64,000 bases of DNA from Nepenthes gracilis. Taxonomy: Eukaryota; Streptophyta; Magnoliopsida; Caryophyllales; Nepenthaceae. Of the stretch, positions 1-12,100 are shown piece after piece (the first letter of the stretch is position 1; each line of letters starts with the position of its first letter). The notes beneath the pieces are model-generated. The model saw only the letters and a program-made list of their open reading frames with translations. It did no database searches and was not told the origin of the DNA. The stretch is from positions 15,262,923 through 15,326,922 of the forward strand of contig BSYO01000022.1 in assembly GCA_033239525.1 (NCBI GenBank), in the 5' to 3' direction. A program made the translations under genes and the position numbers.

Positions 1-760
1 CCTGAAAAGTGGGTTGATTGTTGACTATTTTGGTTAGCAATTACCTTTCACATTTTGAAACTGTGGGGAGGAGGGAGGCTGCACATGTCAGGTTGCGTGT
101 TAACCGTGCGAATTAGAGAATGATTTGTTGGAGTGTAAAATATCAATTAAGTGTATAGAGTTGAGCAACTGATTAGAATATCGACTCGATATGTCTAATT
201 TGTGATCAGTCTTGGTATTGTTTATTTTTTATGTATATGATTTGAATATAGAATCATAATTATTTAATGACTTAACCAGCTGATTGATATTCCCATATTT
301 TAATTGGGTTTTTGGTTTTGAGAATTTTTTGCTAGTTTTGATCTGTTGATCTTCCTTTAAGTTTGTTTTTTTTATTTTGTTTGTACTATAATTCTTTGAA
401 CCTCTTTTAAGCCACCCAGGCCTAATAAATTTCAATAGCTTTTCGACCTTCTTTTTTTATTTATGAGCCTGATTAATTAGCTTAAATTAATTTAAAATTT
501 TTTACTAAATTGATGATAATTATAATTATTTTTACTCATTTGAATTAGAAAATGTAAAGATTTAGATTTAAAAAAAATCGATGATAATCTTTACTTATTT
601 TATAAATGAAATATTAGTTGGATAAGAAAAAGAAGTTACAAATAAAATGTATCGATATCTTAAACTTTGATCCCCACAAAAATTTAATTAAAAAACGAAA
701 GGAAAGGACAAAAAAACCTGAAAAATCGAATTTAAATATTTATTCCTGTAATTATAGTCC
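1..760. other. Upstream spacer, no gene seen
   Basis: AT-rich DNA with no recognisable coding content. Short open frames here are composition artefacts. The last part holds the likely core promoter of the WAP gene. Confidence 0.6.
728..746 (+). promoter_or_regulatory. Candidate TATA region of WAP
   Basis: A TTTAAATATTTA stretch lies just before the base composition shifts from AT-rich to the C/T-rich, more GC-balanced sequence typical of a plant 5' leader (about 760-895). The placement suits transcription starting near 765-780. This is composition-based inference; no start site can be read directly. Confidence 0.35.
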
Positions 761-764
761 ACCT

Positions 765-1026
765 GCTTCATTTGCTAGACTGATTCACCGAAGCTCTCGT
801 CACTCCTTCGCCCTCGTCAGCAGCGAAGAGGATTTCTTCTCCCCAATTCACTCCAGTCGTGTGGAATCGCCGCCGGCCGCTTCATTCCGCTTCGTGGTAG
901 CTCGTTTTTTGTTTTATTTTTGATTGTTTTAATTGATTTTTTGAACACCGTTGTTTTTCTTCAAGCAAACATAACATCTGAACGGGGACTTTCTAATTTT
1001 CATAAACTAGTGGCGATAGAACAGCG
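765..1026 (+). other. WAP: Probable 5' UTR of WAP, possibly with a short intron
   Basis: Pyrimidine-rich leader preceding the ATG at 1027. A T-rich stretch from 897 (GTAGCTCG) to 965 (TTCTTCAAG) has a plausible donor and acceptor and would be a 69-nt UTR intron, near the lower size limit for plants. No upstream in-frame ATG extends the coding frame. Confidence 0.4.
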
Positions 1027-3146
1027 ATGAAAAGTGTCGAGGTTTCACAGAATAATGAAATTCGGAAAACTGCTGCTGGGTCTGGTGCTGACGGGCTTTT
1101 TCAACTAAGCAAGGGTAGCGTTCAAGAGCGTGAGAATGTGGTTTTACAGAGTAGTTGCATTCGGGAAAATGCTGTTGGGCCTGGTGCTGAAGAACCTTTT
1201 CAACTAAGCATGGACAACATTGAAGAGAGTGGGAGTGTGGGTGATAAAATTCTCCACGATTTGGATTCTTATTTGCAAGACATTAATGACAGGCTAACCA
1301 TATCCAGGATGGTGAGTGACTCTGTCATCAAGGGCATGATGAATGCAGTGTCACAAGATGCAGCTGAGATGGTCGCTGCTAAAGAACTGCAGGTGGCTGG
1401 ATTGAAAGAAGAACTGCGGCTTCATCAATTGGTTAATGATGAATGGAATATGTCTAATGCATCCCTATGCGAGCGGCAGCTCGAAGGAGAGCTTCAGAAA
1501 GAGATTATTTCACTGGTAATGCAGAACATTATTCAGAGTTTGTGGGAGCGGTGCAAAACAAGACCTTGGAACCAGAATGTTGATTTTTATGGAAATGGAA
1601 CTGGCAGCTGGATTGGACTGTTCGAAGAAATCTCAAGTTTACGCCAAGAATTTGATGAAATTCAGAAGGATCTTTCGGGTCTTGAAAATGCACAGTTGTG
1701 CTCACAAGGGTCCTTGGAAATGGATTGTTTCCTTCGAAAAGTTTTGGGCAATCATGCTTCACCTCCTGGTTCAGTTGGTGAAGGAAATGATGAACTTCAG
1801 GAGACTACTATCAACATGCCTGAGAATCTGGAGTTTTCTCAATTAAATCACATGTCGAAGGAAGAATTGTACAATTACTTTAGGGTTATGATCACCAAGA
1901 TGAAGAGGGACCATGAGTCTGATGTTCAAAAGATGACTGAATATAATTTTAGCCTAAAACGAGAACTGCTCAAAGAGAGGGAACTCTCAAAAGAGAGAGG
2001 ATCTTTTCCGCAGTTTAAAAAGGAAAAACATTTGGACATATTAAAGAGTAAGATCCCAGAGGTTATTTTGAAATTGGATGGCATCCTTATGGGAAAGGAA
2101 AAATTTCAGGAAATTTGTGAATTTTCTAGGAACAGATTGGATAGCCTTCTTTCAGAGAATCTCTCCCTCAAAGATTTGCTCATTGACAAGGAAAGGGAAA
2201 TTGAGTACCTGTCTTCAAAAGTTTCTGATGCTACCGAGAAAAAGCCACATCATTCTTTGGTTGAGGCCAACTTCTATAAACTGGTAGGAGATTTCAGTTC
2301 TGTGGAGGATGCACATGCAGAAGCATCAATTAGTCAAGATGTCTATAAAATTATTTTTAGGGAGCTGGTTTTCCACCACCAATGTGATGACGAAGAGGCA
2401 GATGTGAGATATGCTATAATGCAAGAGATTCTTGCAATAATTTATGTAGATGCTTTTGATAAAGCTGAAACCATCATGAAACAGGAATGTAGTTACATTT
2501 CAGATACTGAATCTCTTATCAAGCAAGGAATTTCTGGGGTTGTGTTTCAAGAAGTGTTAAAAGATATGGTGATAGAACTCAAAAATTGGAAAACGAAATG
2601 TTTACTGTATGATGAACTTGTTGTTTCTTTTAAATTTATGGCCTCGGGGATGGAGAAATCCCTTCAGATGGAGCTTGAAGAGAAGAAAAAGTTGATGCAC
2701 CAGATAGCGGCATTGGAAGCTATTGTTGAAGAGAAGGACAAGACACTGCATGGAATTAGAGCTGCTCTTGAGAAAGAAAGGGAACAATCTGAACTAGCTA
2801 ATAAGGAGCTCACAAAGATGATGGCACGCGCAAGTAAACAGGAGGCTTTGCTTATCCAGATAAAGGCAGAGCAGGAAATACAGAAGACCAAGTTGGAGGA
2901 CTATTTGCAGCAAATTGATCTTTGTAAGAGGGAGATAAACAATTTGACTGAAAATCTTGATCAAGAAAGGGCAAGGTTCCTAGCTGTTTCAGAAGAGATG
3001 AATGATATTTTATTGTTGGTTAAAGCAAACCATTGGGAACTCATGAAGCATCTGGAATCACTAGTCCAACTTATCCAGGTGTTATCAAAGGCGTTTGCTG
3101 ATTTTGAACTCAAAGTAGAAGGTAGTATCAAAGGCAATAGTTTGAG
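1027..3146 (+). CDS. WAP: WAP exon 1 (residues 1-706 plus two bases)
   Basis: The exon holds 88% of the coding sequence. The open frame runs on to a stop at 3163, but TTGAG|GTACTG gives a donor at 3147, and only splicing there continues with the family's conserved C-terminus. The read-through tail (YCLFL) is intronic. Codon 707 is split AG|G (Arg). Confidence 0.9.
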
Positions 3147-6100
3147 GTACTGTCTTTTTCTCTAATTTATTCCCAGAGAAACTACACATATTATATTTAC
3201 ATGTAATTATTTCCGGCTGGTTGGAGTGGTAATGTAGTTATACAATGTTGCTCTAATGTATCTGTTATGAGAGAAGGCCTTTTTTTTTTTTGAGGGGGTG
3301 GGGGTGGGGCAATGGTTTCTGAATTTTATAAGTAATACCCCTGGAATTTCAGTATGTAGATTGGACTGTTCTCATGAACTTAGTGCAAAAGCAATGCTAA
3401 AGGGTTTGTAGTGCACAAGGCCTCTTGCATTGCTAGATCTAAATCAAATATATACAACTTACTCCCGTATTGCAGGGAGGCATTTTTTATGGATAAAACT
3501 CGTGACCTCTATACTATGATTAGGCCAGCTTTGCTATTGTGACAAGGCTCAACATCATTATAAAAGTAATGTAATTTAGAAGAAACTTTAGAAATATACA
3601 GATGACTTAATTGATTATTTCATGCTGACATTGAAATTGACATCATAGGTGAGGCATTAGATGTTTTATTTGATATCCCTATCTTATACGATAAGGACAG
3701 AAAGGGAGTTTTCTTCTTGGCAATATTCCTTCTACTGTATGTAGGACTAATTTTGTTTGTGTTGGACAAGAAAGTGGTAATTCCTAAATGTTGGAGATGC
3801 TATGAGAATAGAGTATAATATGTATTTGACATGTCAACAATACTTCATTGCCAAAACTGAAATGGTTTTAACCAGGTGCTGCTATATGAAATTGCTGTAT
3901 AACAAGGGAAAATTTAGAAGACCAACGGCATCTAATCCTAAGATCCATCCTTTGCAAATTGTAATGAGGCTGAAATTTTTCTTTTCAACTTTTTTGATGT
4001 TTGTGTTTCTCTAAAATCTCCATGAATATAGGGGTAAGGTCACAGCATGACCCAATTTTACGGGCTGCCCACAGCAATACAGGCCGTGCTGCACACAAGG
4101 CACAGGACCATTAAGGACCTGGCCTAACACGACAGCTAGCCTGCCTATGCCGGGCTATGTTGTGTCGGCCGAACCATGTCTTCTTGGGTAGTGCTTGATT
4201 AAGCACCAAAAAAAAAAAAAATCTGAATTAGTAAAATTAAAAAAAAAAGAAAAAAATGCACAAAGTATTATGAATAAATAAATCATATTTTATTTATTCC
4301 ATCAAATATTCAATGTTATTTTTTTTGTTGGAAAAATACTATAGGAACTCACTTTTAAGTTTCACTTGCATTTTTACTTGTGCTGCTACTATTGCTTTTG
4401 GACTCATCTTTATCATCGGAACTCAAAATAATCGGATTTTTAATACGATCCTTTACGTCTAACCTATTTTTGAAGATAATGCATATTTCTATTGCCTTCG
4501 ATGTCATCCAATTTTATTTTTCATCTACTACTCGACCCCCAGTGTTGAAGGCTGATTTGGATGATGCTGTACTTACTAGTAGATTTAAGAGATCTCGTGC
4601 TATTAATATGAGTACGGAAAATGTATGCTCCTTAGTCTTTTTCCATTTGAAAATCTTGAACTTTGATCGACTGCTTGTGAATTTGGAAATATGGTTGGAC
4701 CGCTTGTAGTGAAGAAGTTTAGCTAATGTTGTATTTTCGCTAACCAACTATGATCCACGTCCAATCCATGCCCAAGAAAGCAGATTTTGTGTACTGGGAG
4801 GTCTAAGACCATCTTTATCACTGTTTGCTTTTGTTGTTGGATTAGATGATTCTGGTGTTGATTATGGTGCATTCAAGTTGTATATTGTATATTGATTGTG
4901 ATAGACCTGTACTTTCATTTCTTCTATGCTATGGATCATTCCCATATTGGTGTATAATTCTTCAAGACTAATATGCACCCCATGTAAATTTATGTTGGAG
5001 TCCATAATTATAGCGAGATAAATTAATATTGGAGGATTTCTCTAGTATTTTAGAATTTTTTGGAAAATATATTTAATTATAATGTCAATAAATATGTTTT
5101 TTCTAAAACATTTGAATGCTTATTTCAATTATTTCTGAAAATTTTATATTTACTTCTATTGCTATATTATATGACAGAAATTATAATCATTATGAGACAA
5201 TGTAAAATTGTCAGTAAATGATAATAATTGGCTCAATAGTCATTATGAGACAATGTAAAATTGTCAGTAAATGATAATAATTGGCTCAATAGTAGTTTTG
5301 ATGTTGTGTTGCGGGTACCTATAAATTTGTTAGTAGCAAAATAAAGCATTTTAAAAAATATTTAATCAATTCAATCATCTTCTAATTAGTATCCTTAATC
5401 AACTCGGCTAATGGGATATTTTCATTATGGAAGATGGTTAAAATAGGACGAAATGGATACTTGATGTCTAGCATTAGATAAGTAAGGCTTCACCGTGTTG
5501 CACGGTCAATTTCAATTTTTTTGTAGATGAGTTTGATTTGCCTGCATACTGTCCTGAATTGTTGCTCTCAAAAGGAAGAAATTCTAATAAATAGAAAAAT
5601 ATTATTTAATTCATTCACATAAGGAGAAATAAACTACATAACATCTTTGATGCAAATTTTAATAATATACCATGCACATTTTATATGAAATAATTTATCA
5701 TTCAAAATTAAAGAATTGTGATTTAAATAAAGTAATAGCAAGATTATTATTTGAAGAATTATCAAAATTAATAGAAAAAATCTTATTAAATATTCCATAT
5801 TTATTTATAATAGTATTAATTGCTTTAGAAATTATGGAAGTAGTGTATGAGTGTTTACAATTTTTAAAACCAATAATTCTTTTTTGTAATTCTTAATTTT
5901 TAGAAATCTAGTGTGTAGTAACACAAATATAAGATAGGTTCTTATGTGTTGATTATACATCAGTAATTAAAGAAATATGAGATTTTATTTGTATTAATTA
6001 TAAAATTAATTCTTGCTTAAATTTTTAAAAAAAGACGAGTAGCATCATCTTTAAGTATGTTAGGATATTTTTACATATTTGAGTTACAAGCACTTTTGCA

Positions 6101-9100
6101 CGTATCTTTTAAATTTGTACTATTTTGTCATATGAAAAGGCCTCTTCGTGTGAATGATATATTTTGTCAATCCTTCTCGATTTAGCCTTTGATTGTACTA
6201 AACCTTCTGACCCTACACCACCTAAAAACGTTAGTTCAGCTTTAGTTGATGATAATTATTGTATCTCATACTTTTTCATTTGTCACTTTAGGTAGTTGAT
6301 ACCTTTAGAACTTTCATATGTAAAATCGTTTTTTACATTTTTTACAAACGTCCATTTATTGACTATTAACTAATTTAATTTCAAAAAGTTTTTATAGGAT
6401 AAGTATGTGGTGTAGTCGGTATGAAGTATCAAAATAAATTTTCCAATTCCCTTTATTATCAAAACTAGAAAATTATGTGCTATAAATAATAATTAAATTG
6501 TAAAATAATAATATTAATATTTAAATTATAGATAAAAATTAACAATAATGATAAAGTTATATTAATATCACTTGTTGAGTGAGAGAGTAGAGAGTAGAGA
6601 GAGAGTGTGAGTAGAGAAATTTGTAATTTTAGATGAGGAAGGGTAGGGTATTTATAGAATTTTTTTTGCTTTATATATATGTATATATATAATGGGTTGT
6701 GTTTGGCGTGGCCAAATCCTGCTGTGGGCTGGCGCGGCATGTGGGCCACTCTTCCTCGGCTTGGAAAGGTCTACAGTGTTGTCCATGCTTCACATGATCC
6801 AGCACTGTTTACATCTGGCCATGCCATGTTGGGCCACAGGCAGCATGGTCCATTTACCACCTTTAGGTGAGTTTGCATACATGTTATCTTTCTCGACCAT
6901 TCTGGACCACTGATGTGGGATCTTTGTGCTTTTAGTATGCTTATATGCGCCATTGCTTTGGATGTATTTGGAAAACCATTTATGTATAGTTTTATTCTTT
7001 GATTGATTGTCAACTTTATTACACGATAATCTTTTGTCATTTATTAATATTATTCTTATAATCTTGCATGGTAGAAATCCTTAGAATTGAGCAATGTGGA
7101 ACAAAGTGATAATAAATTCATCCACTTATCTCCAAGGATGGAAGAGGACAGGGGCTGGCTGGTTCTGTTATTTTTTCGAGAACTGAAAGGACAAAGTTAG
7201 GGGAAAGAACTGCTGAGTAGATTTGATTCATTTATTATCAATATCCATGATCTGAATTACAACTACACAATGGCCACTCATAGATTCATCCACTTAGCTA
7301 CAAGGAAGAGGACAGTGGCGTGCTGGTTCTGTTATTTTTGGAGAACCAAAAGGACAAAATTAGGGGAAAGAACTGCAGAGTAGACCTGATTCATTCATTA
7401 TCAATATCCATGATCTAAATTACAACTACACAATGGCTACTTAAGACTACAAAGGAAACACAAATCCTAACTAATTTTTTAGCTATTCACAGCTCATTTC
7501 CTGCCCTTTTAACTAAGTTGTCTTGGCTTCCTCATCTATTGCAAGATTCAGTGCCCTTTCTCCTACACCTGAATTGCTATTCTTCCTTTGCTATTCTGTC
7601 TTTTGCCATGGATTTCCCTGCTGTCTAAACAGCCTATCTATCTGATATTGTGATCCCAGGTGAAGTAGTGTATGGCATATATATTTAGTGATCCGACTAG
7701 GCCCTTCAATGATGATGTAGTCCTCCAGATGTGTAGGGTATTTCAATGCATTGAAATCCTTCATCAGCAAAATTTTTATCTCATAACACTTGCTAATCGT
7801 ACCAATATCATTAACATCCCAGCAGCCCTAGCTCAGGTGCACCAGAAGATTAATATTTCTCCATTCGAGAATGTTACAATATTGCAGCAGATTAAAGTCC
7901 ATACCATAGATATGTAAGCTTAGGAAGCTTAGTTCTGCATCAACACAGAGTCCAGTAACCTTTATCCTCATAATATCAGTTCACTCTGTGACAATCCACA
8001 CTCCTCCAAATCATCCTTGTCCTCAAGGATGACGTTGAAAAATGTGTCCAGTGGAATTGAGAATATGACACTAAGGAATGCTTCAGCAATCGACTGCAGT
8101 TCAGTATCAGAACATAATATTGGCATCAGTTACGGTAACAGATTGCATCAACACCAGTGAATTAGTAGAACATCAGCAGATTGGTATACACCAGAGCGCA
8201 CTGCATATGATTAGTATAGCATGTAACAGATCAGTATTGCAGTAGCCTCAGCATCAGTCACTAGCTCATATCAGTAGTTATGTAATCAGTAGACAACTGA
8301 TAATGCAGATCTGTGTCAATATAACTGCTTTTAGCACTTGAGGCAGCAGAATCGAATAGTGCTTCTAGTTCACTTTTCAGCAACTTCCTTCTAAGCCACT
8401 CAATTTTCATAGTAGCCGTCATTACCTGTGAACACAACTCTATACTGTCATATTATTACTCTACTGCTGTAACGAGTAATACTGTAATTCACCATCAAGG
8501 AAGAAGTTATTAAGAGGCATTGCCCAATTAGACCTTGCAATATGCATCTTGGCTTGGTCACAACCCTTGATTTTGAAATTTATAAGAATAATAGTAGGAA
8601 TAATTTAACTGGAGGGTTGATTCCTGGGAAAGAAGTTTCCCCATGTCATTGAAGGTTTGATTTTCAAAGTCAGGGCATTTATTTGATGGCATATATTTTC
8701 TCAGATTTGACTTTGATTGCACTAAGGGAGGAAATTCAAGGTGATGGCTAGTGTTTGAGTGCAAAGACGATGAAGTTGCCCTTGGATTTTCGACCATGAA
8801 TTTACATCATTACCAATTTCTCCTTTATCTTATGCAAGGATGTAGGAGTTTCAGTTTCTGTAACAATTGAGACAAGGTCTTCAACATCTTCAGGAACTCC
8901 TGAGTTTGCCACAAGAAGGCGGTCTTGTTCTCTGTATTGTCCTACAATTTCATCGATGTTATCACTATCATTCTTACTTATTGGATCAACGTCCTCATTA
9001 ACTAGATCACTGTGATCAGATTTAGTCAGTAATTGGCAACATTCCACAGTTTCTGATGTAGACCCCTTGCCATCATAATTTGAGCTAAAGCTGTATTCTT

Positions 9101-12100
9101 ACTTGTCCCTCTCACCCCTATGTTCTGAGCAGTCATATATCTTCACTGTGCTTAGTGTGTCATGATGATTGGAACAGGAATCATCATCATTAACTAGGCC
9201 ATCCTTTGCATCATTAAGGGAATCATTATTGAGCTCATAATAGATATGATCTGTATCACCTGAGGTATTTTCACTTTCTGAATTAAAATCTTCATTTTCA
9301 GAATCTTTGTCATCACTAGCATCTGAAAATTTTTAGTATCTGTGTCACTAACCAGATCATTAACATAAACATAACCATAATTTCTTGGTAATGACACCTC
9401 ACAAAAACTCTTTGGTGACACCAATATACAACCAATAAACAATGTAATGATGTTCAAAGATACAGGCAGATTTTACCAATTTGACCACTGACTTCTTATA
9501 TCTAATCAATTTACCCGAATATTAACGCTACAATTTTTCTAAATGAAGGATTATTAATCTCAAATTTCCCATGTCACATATGATATGGAAATAAAAACAT
9601 GTTCTGCACTCATCTAACCATAGAAAAAATGTTATTGCATCATGCCACTAAGAACTTACACATTAATTCCAAACAAACATAACTTTTGAAATCTTTACAG
9701 AAGATCCTCTAAAAAACCCTCCTGTCCTACTTCGTTGCCACCTGATCTCAAGCTTGCTGGTCTAAAACATGGTAAATTTGCAAGGTTGAGACAAAAGTTC
9801 AGCAAAGTATAAGATGTATGGTACAAATAATTTATCACAAATATATGAAAAGGGCTAACAAATAACACATACAAAAATTATAGAAACTTGGGAACCAAGG
9901 TCCAATGATATTTCAAACTAGCAAGGTCAAAAATTGAAGGTCTATATCATACCCTATAGGGCTAGAATAAAAGAAAGCAAAAGTTATTCCTGTAAAAAAG
10001 CTTATAGAAGACACAACCTCCACCTTCTTTAAAATATCATGAACAGTTATAGAAATATTTAGAAAAGCTTTTTGGATCAAATTAAAGGCATATTGATAGA
10101 GCTGGTTGGGGCAGAGTACCATAAAGAGGGCATGAAATTCAGGGCCATAAATCGCTATTACAACCCATTGGCAGGCATTCACTTACTAAGAATATAGTCC
10201 ACATGTCTTGAACTTTATTACCGTCAATTACATTGCAATGGTTCCCATATACAAAAGAATATGTACAGACAAATAATTTTCTTTTTTGGCAAAAAAATTT
10301 AGATAAAGATAAACATATTAGATACATGGTTGTAGAGATGATTTGTTTTTGAACAAAACTTGTACATGCAAAATTCTAATCAAGCATGTATACACCTTCA
10401 AAATTTCTAAGAATGATAAAATGGCCATGCATGCAAGCCAGATACCAAAGGAAGGATAAATAATCATATGCTTGGAGATATAAAACAATAATCTCAGATT
10501 TTTAGTAACAGAAGGAAGGAATTAATGAGATCTAGCGACAGAGTAGAAAAAGGGACTTGGAAATGGACTCAACATAATTAATTTCACAAGAATTCCCAAG
10601 AATTTTATTCAAAAATCACATTCCTTTTTTCCTCGTCTTTCTCTCCCTTCTTTCCTTCTCTTTCTGCTTGTTCTGCTAGAAATTCAGTTGGAAATGAGTT
10701 GAAAAAAGGCAAGAGCCTATTTTATATATTGGCTGGTGCACTTGCATTAGTCAAGCACACATCAGGCGCCCTATCCAAAATGGTTGGAGCATGTGCACAC
10801 CTATGCCTTGAGTAGGTGTAACCTACTCTACCAAAATTGCATTTGTGTGCGCTTTATGTGTAGATTATGCGTCACCTACTCTAACATTGCACATGTATGC
10901 TTATGGGCACCCTGCATGTGCCATCAAGTGAGCTAAAATTGGGCCTCATTTGGGCCCATACTAGAACTTTAAAGCTTAATATGGATCATATTTGTAATTT
11001 ACTGTGTTTTTTATTCAAAATTAGTGTTGGGTGTTGCAATGCAAGTTATCAATAGCATCTAAAATTTTTCGTTTTAATATTTCAAATTGATTAGAACATG
11101 GAGTGGAATCATCCACCTTTTCTTCTTCATCATCATAAAAATGTGAATACAATACAACTCTCCTTTCACTTCTTGGAGTAACTGCCTTTCCAGTTACATC
11201 CTTCTTAGCACTCTATTGATTGCTTGACATTTTGCATGGATTTTGATAGGGAAGAAACTCTCATATTGTCTCAGCTAACGCTCATTAAAAATGGATATTC
11301 CCAATATAGTGCTTGTCATATAGATGTTCCTCATCACATTGATTTGGCTTTCATTGAATGCCATATTGAACAGAATTGAGTGAAGGCTAGAGTTGTGTGT
11401 GCCCTTTGAACAAGAACAATATTCGCTATGGGTCCAAAGGAATTGAATATCTTATGGACCACCTCCTTGGATATGGTACTTGTTGAATCGTTGAATTCAA
11501 CATAAAGAATTCTAGGGGGTGTGGCTATAGTATCCTATTTAGCATTCTAAATTCAGGATTGCAGAAGTGTGAATGAGGGTACTAGAAAACCCTATTGATA
11601 TTGTAAGTGTCCCTAGCCTGATTGTGACTACTCAGAATTCCTTTGATGCTATTTCTGATATTGCTTCCGATTATCTCAAGTTGGGCATCATCCACCCTAT
11701 TTCATGTTCTGTTAATAGTCCTGGTGGTTCTTCTATCAATAAATTGATTGGTATCTCAAAACTTAGTTTGGCTTCTTCAATCCCCAAAGGGAAAGCTACT
11801 GACGCAGGGGGTAGCAAAGATCATAAAGGTATGATAGACAATTAATAGTGCTGCGAGTGTCCCTCGAAACTTGGTTCTTTCAATCCCCAAAGGGAAAGCT
11901 ATTGATGCTGGGGTAGCAAAGTTCCTAAAGGTATGGTGGACAAGAAACATATCTAGGGGCCGAAAAAAAAGTCCTATCAGGGTTATTAAATGATATGCAT
12001 TGCTTTTTGGAACATCAAAGGCCTTATTGGGCCTGGGAAGATTTGAGGTGTTCGTGATCAAATTTTGTCCTTGAATATCAGCATATGAGGCCTTGTGGAG

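Larger units (their letters stand above)
4029..6865 (-). mobile_element. Degenerate hAT transposon, copy 1
   Basis: The ends are TAGGGGTAAGG at 4029 and, on the other strand, TAAAGGTGGTAAATGGACC ending at 6865. Both fit the short TA-GGGTG-type hAT inverted repeat. The sub-terminal DNA is full of GGCCATG/GGGCC/GTGCTG words usual for plant Ac-like hATs. The minus strand encodes a hAT dimerisation motif. Element 26983-28682 is homologous across most of the left half. An 8-bp target duplication is not evident (CATGAATA versus GGTGAGTT), so the ends are approximate. Confidence 0.75.

Noticed and set aside
229..923. Short open frames upstream of WAP (229-435 minus, 618-923 plus)
   Set aside because: One is AT-rich noise; the other overlaps the presumed promoter and 5' leader and shows no recognisable domain.
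3147..3165. WAP ending at the stop at 3163 as a 712-residue protein
   Set aside because: The tail YCLFL has no family match, a donor lies at 3147, and the conserved C-terminus continues in exons 2-4.
9680..11030. A full LTR in the GTGCAC-rich region, possibly shared with 53490-53800 and 57355-57550
   Set aside because: Word-level similarity only; no colinear match, boundaries or target duplication could be established.
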